Source of the DNA: Micromonospora sp. MH99
GTDB taxonomy: Bacteria; Actinomycetota; Actinomycetes; Mycobacteriales; Micromonosporaceae
Direction: 5' to 3'
DNA: 64,000 bases
Assembly: GCF_021442385.1 (NCBI RefSeq)
Contig: NZ_MUZA01000023.1
Location: forward strand, 1-64,000
Of the stretch, positions 63,565 through 64,000 are shown in pieces. The notes beneath the pieces were generated by a model, which had not been told where the DNA came from, did no database searches, and saw only the letters and a program-made list of their open reading frames with translations. The number at the start of each line of letters is the position of its first letter. Position 1 is the first letter of the stretch. A program made the position numbers and the translations under genes.

Positions 63565-63981
63565 TCACTTGCCCGGCTGCTGGCTGTCCGCCGCCCGCAC
63601 ACTCGACCAGAGCGTGTCGTACCAGGTCGTCGGACCGGCCGGGGCGCCCGAGCCGGGCGACTTCCCGGCGTCGCGGGCGGCACCCTCCGGGTCGTTCAAG
63701 ACCACCATCATCTTCTCGCCCGGCCGGCCCATGAAGAACCGCTCCCGAACCTGCGTCGTGATGTACTCGTCGTCCTGCCACTTGGCCGCTTCCGCGGCCA
63801 GCTTGGCGATCTCCTCCTCCTGCGCCGCCTGGGCGGCCTCCATCCGCTCGATGTCGGCCTGCTGGTCCAGGTAGACGCGCACCGGATAGGTGTACGCGAG
63901 GGCGAGCGCGATCAGCACCGCGCAGAGCACCGTGGCCCGACCGGTGAAGCGACGGGGATGGGGTGCGGCGAGCCGCTTCAC
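63565..63981 (-). CDS. septum-formation initiator FtsB/DivIC-like protein
   Basis: 138 residues. Basic N-terminus, one membrane helix (ATVLCAVLIALALAYTYPV, about 17-35), a coiled coil (QQADIERMEAAQAAQEEEIAKL), then the family motif KWQDDEYITTQVRERFFMGRPGE and a Pro/Gly tail. DivIC/FtsB links FtsL and FtsQ in the divisome. GTG 63981 is close to the window edge and the frame stays open upstream, so a slightly longer protein is possible. First gene seen of a DivIC-DUF501-ArgA transcript; eno is expected outside the window. Confidence 0.85.
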   Translation of the reverse strand: MKRLAAPHPRRFTGRATVLCAVLIALALAYTYPVRVYLDQQADIERMEAAQAAQEEEIAKLAAEAAKWQDDEYITTQVRERFFMGRPGEKMMVVLNDPEGAARDAGKSPGSGAPAGPTTWYDTLWSSVRAADSQQPGK

Positions 63982-64000
63982 GGCACCGCCCGAGGCCGTC

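Overview
The window is GC-rich chromosomal DNA from an actinobacterium. Mycothiol amidase, F420 biosynthesis, a bldA-like tRNA, frequent GTG starts and clean AGGAGG ribosome sites all point there. The gene neighbourhoods and the palindromic intergenic repeats look most like Micromonosporaceae (inference). I see no insertion sequence, prophage, rRNA or CRISPR array. About 62 protein genes and one tRNA are supported.

Layout. 1-9.1 kb: end of a membrane protein, fbiA-fbiB (coenzyme F420), an ArsR-type regulator, a NUDIX hydrolase, GDP-mannose pyrophosphorylase with a GT4 glycosyltransferase, and a TIGR03089 protein. 9.1-16.9 kb: acetoacetyl-CoA synthetase, thioesterase, Bcr/CflA-type efflux pump, DUF418 protein and acyl-CoA dehydrogenase. 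17-25.5 kb: UDP-glucose dehydrogenase, a 1632-residue zinc-ribbon membrane protein, purE and purK. 25.6-36 kb: DUF255 protein, GGDEF-EAL protein, mca, DUF4307, greA, ilvA, DUF4328. 35-48 kb: sulfur and redox metabolism (amidase-metB, msrA, cbs) mixed with HIT, RNase Z, two SGNH hydrolases and a thiolase. 47.7-53 kb: two Bax-inhibitor-1 paralogs, tRNA-Leu(UAA), a polytopic membrane protein and NDH-2. 53-57.6 kb: a MoxR-DUF58-DUF4129 operon. 57.6-64 kb: UdgB, dienelactone hydrolase, LppU-like protein, PadR-HAAS pair, ppx, ArgA-like acetyltransferase, DUF501 and an FtsB/DivIC-like protein. From memory, several blocks keep the Mycobacterium tuberculosis order: fbiA-fbiB-manB...fadE25-purE-purK; fadA3/SGNH/cbs/metB/greA/DUF4307/mca/small membrane protein/DUF255; and eno-ftsB-DUF501-ppx.

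Regulation. About fifteen genes have a TAnnnT -10 box 6-9 bases before the start codon and no Shine-Dalgarno, so leaderless transcripts are probably common here. Two divergent pairs share tiny intergenic regions built from two such boxes. The PadR gene carries a palindromic operator exactly over its promoter. Most convergent gene ends hold strong hairpins or long imperfect palindromes; the latter form several repeat families.

The most unusual element is the 250-base leader of the RNase Z gene (about 40323-40572). It has a good promoter, a 12-codon upstream ORF with a near-perfect ribosome site, and several long helices, one of which uses the end of that ORF. It looks like an attenuator I do not recognise.
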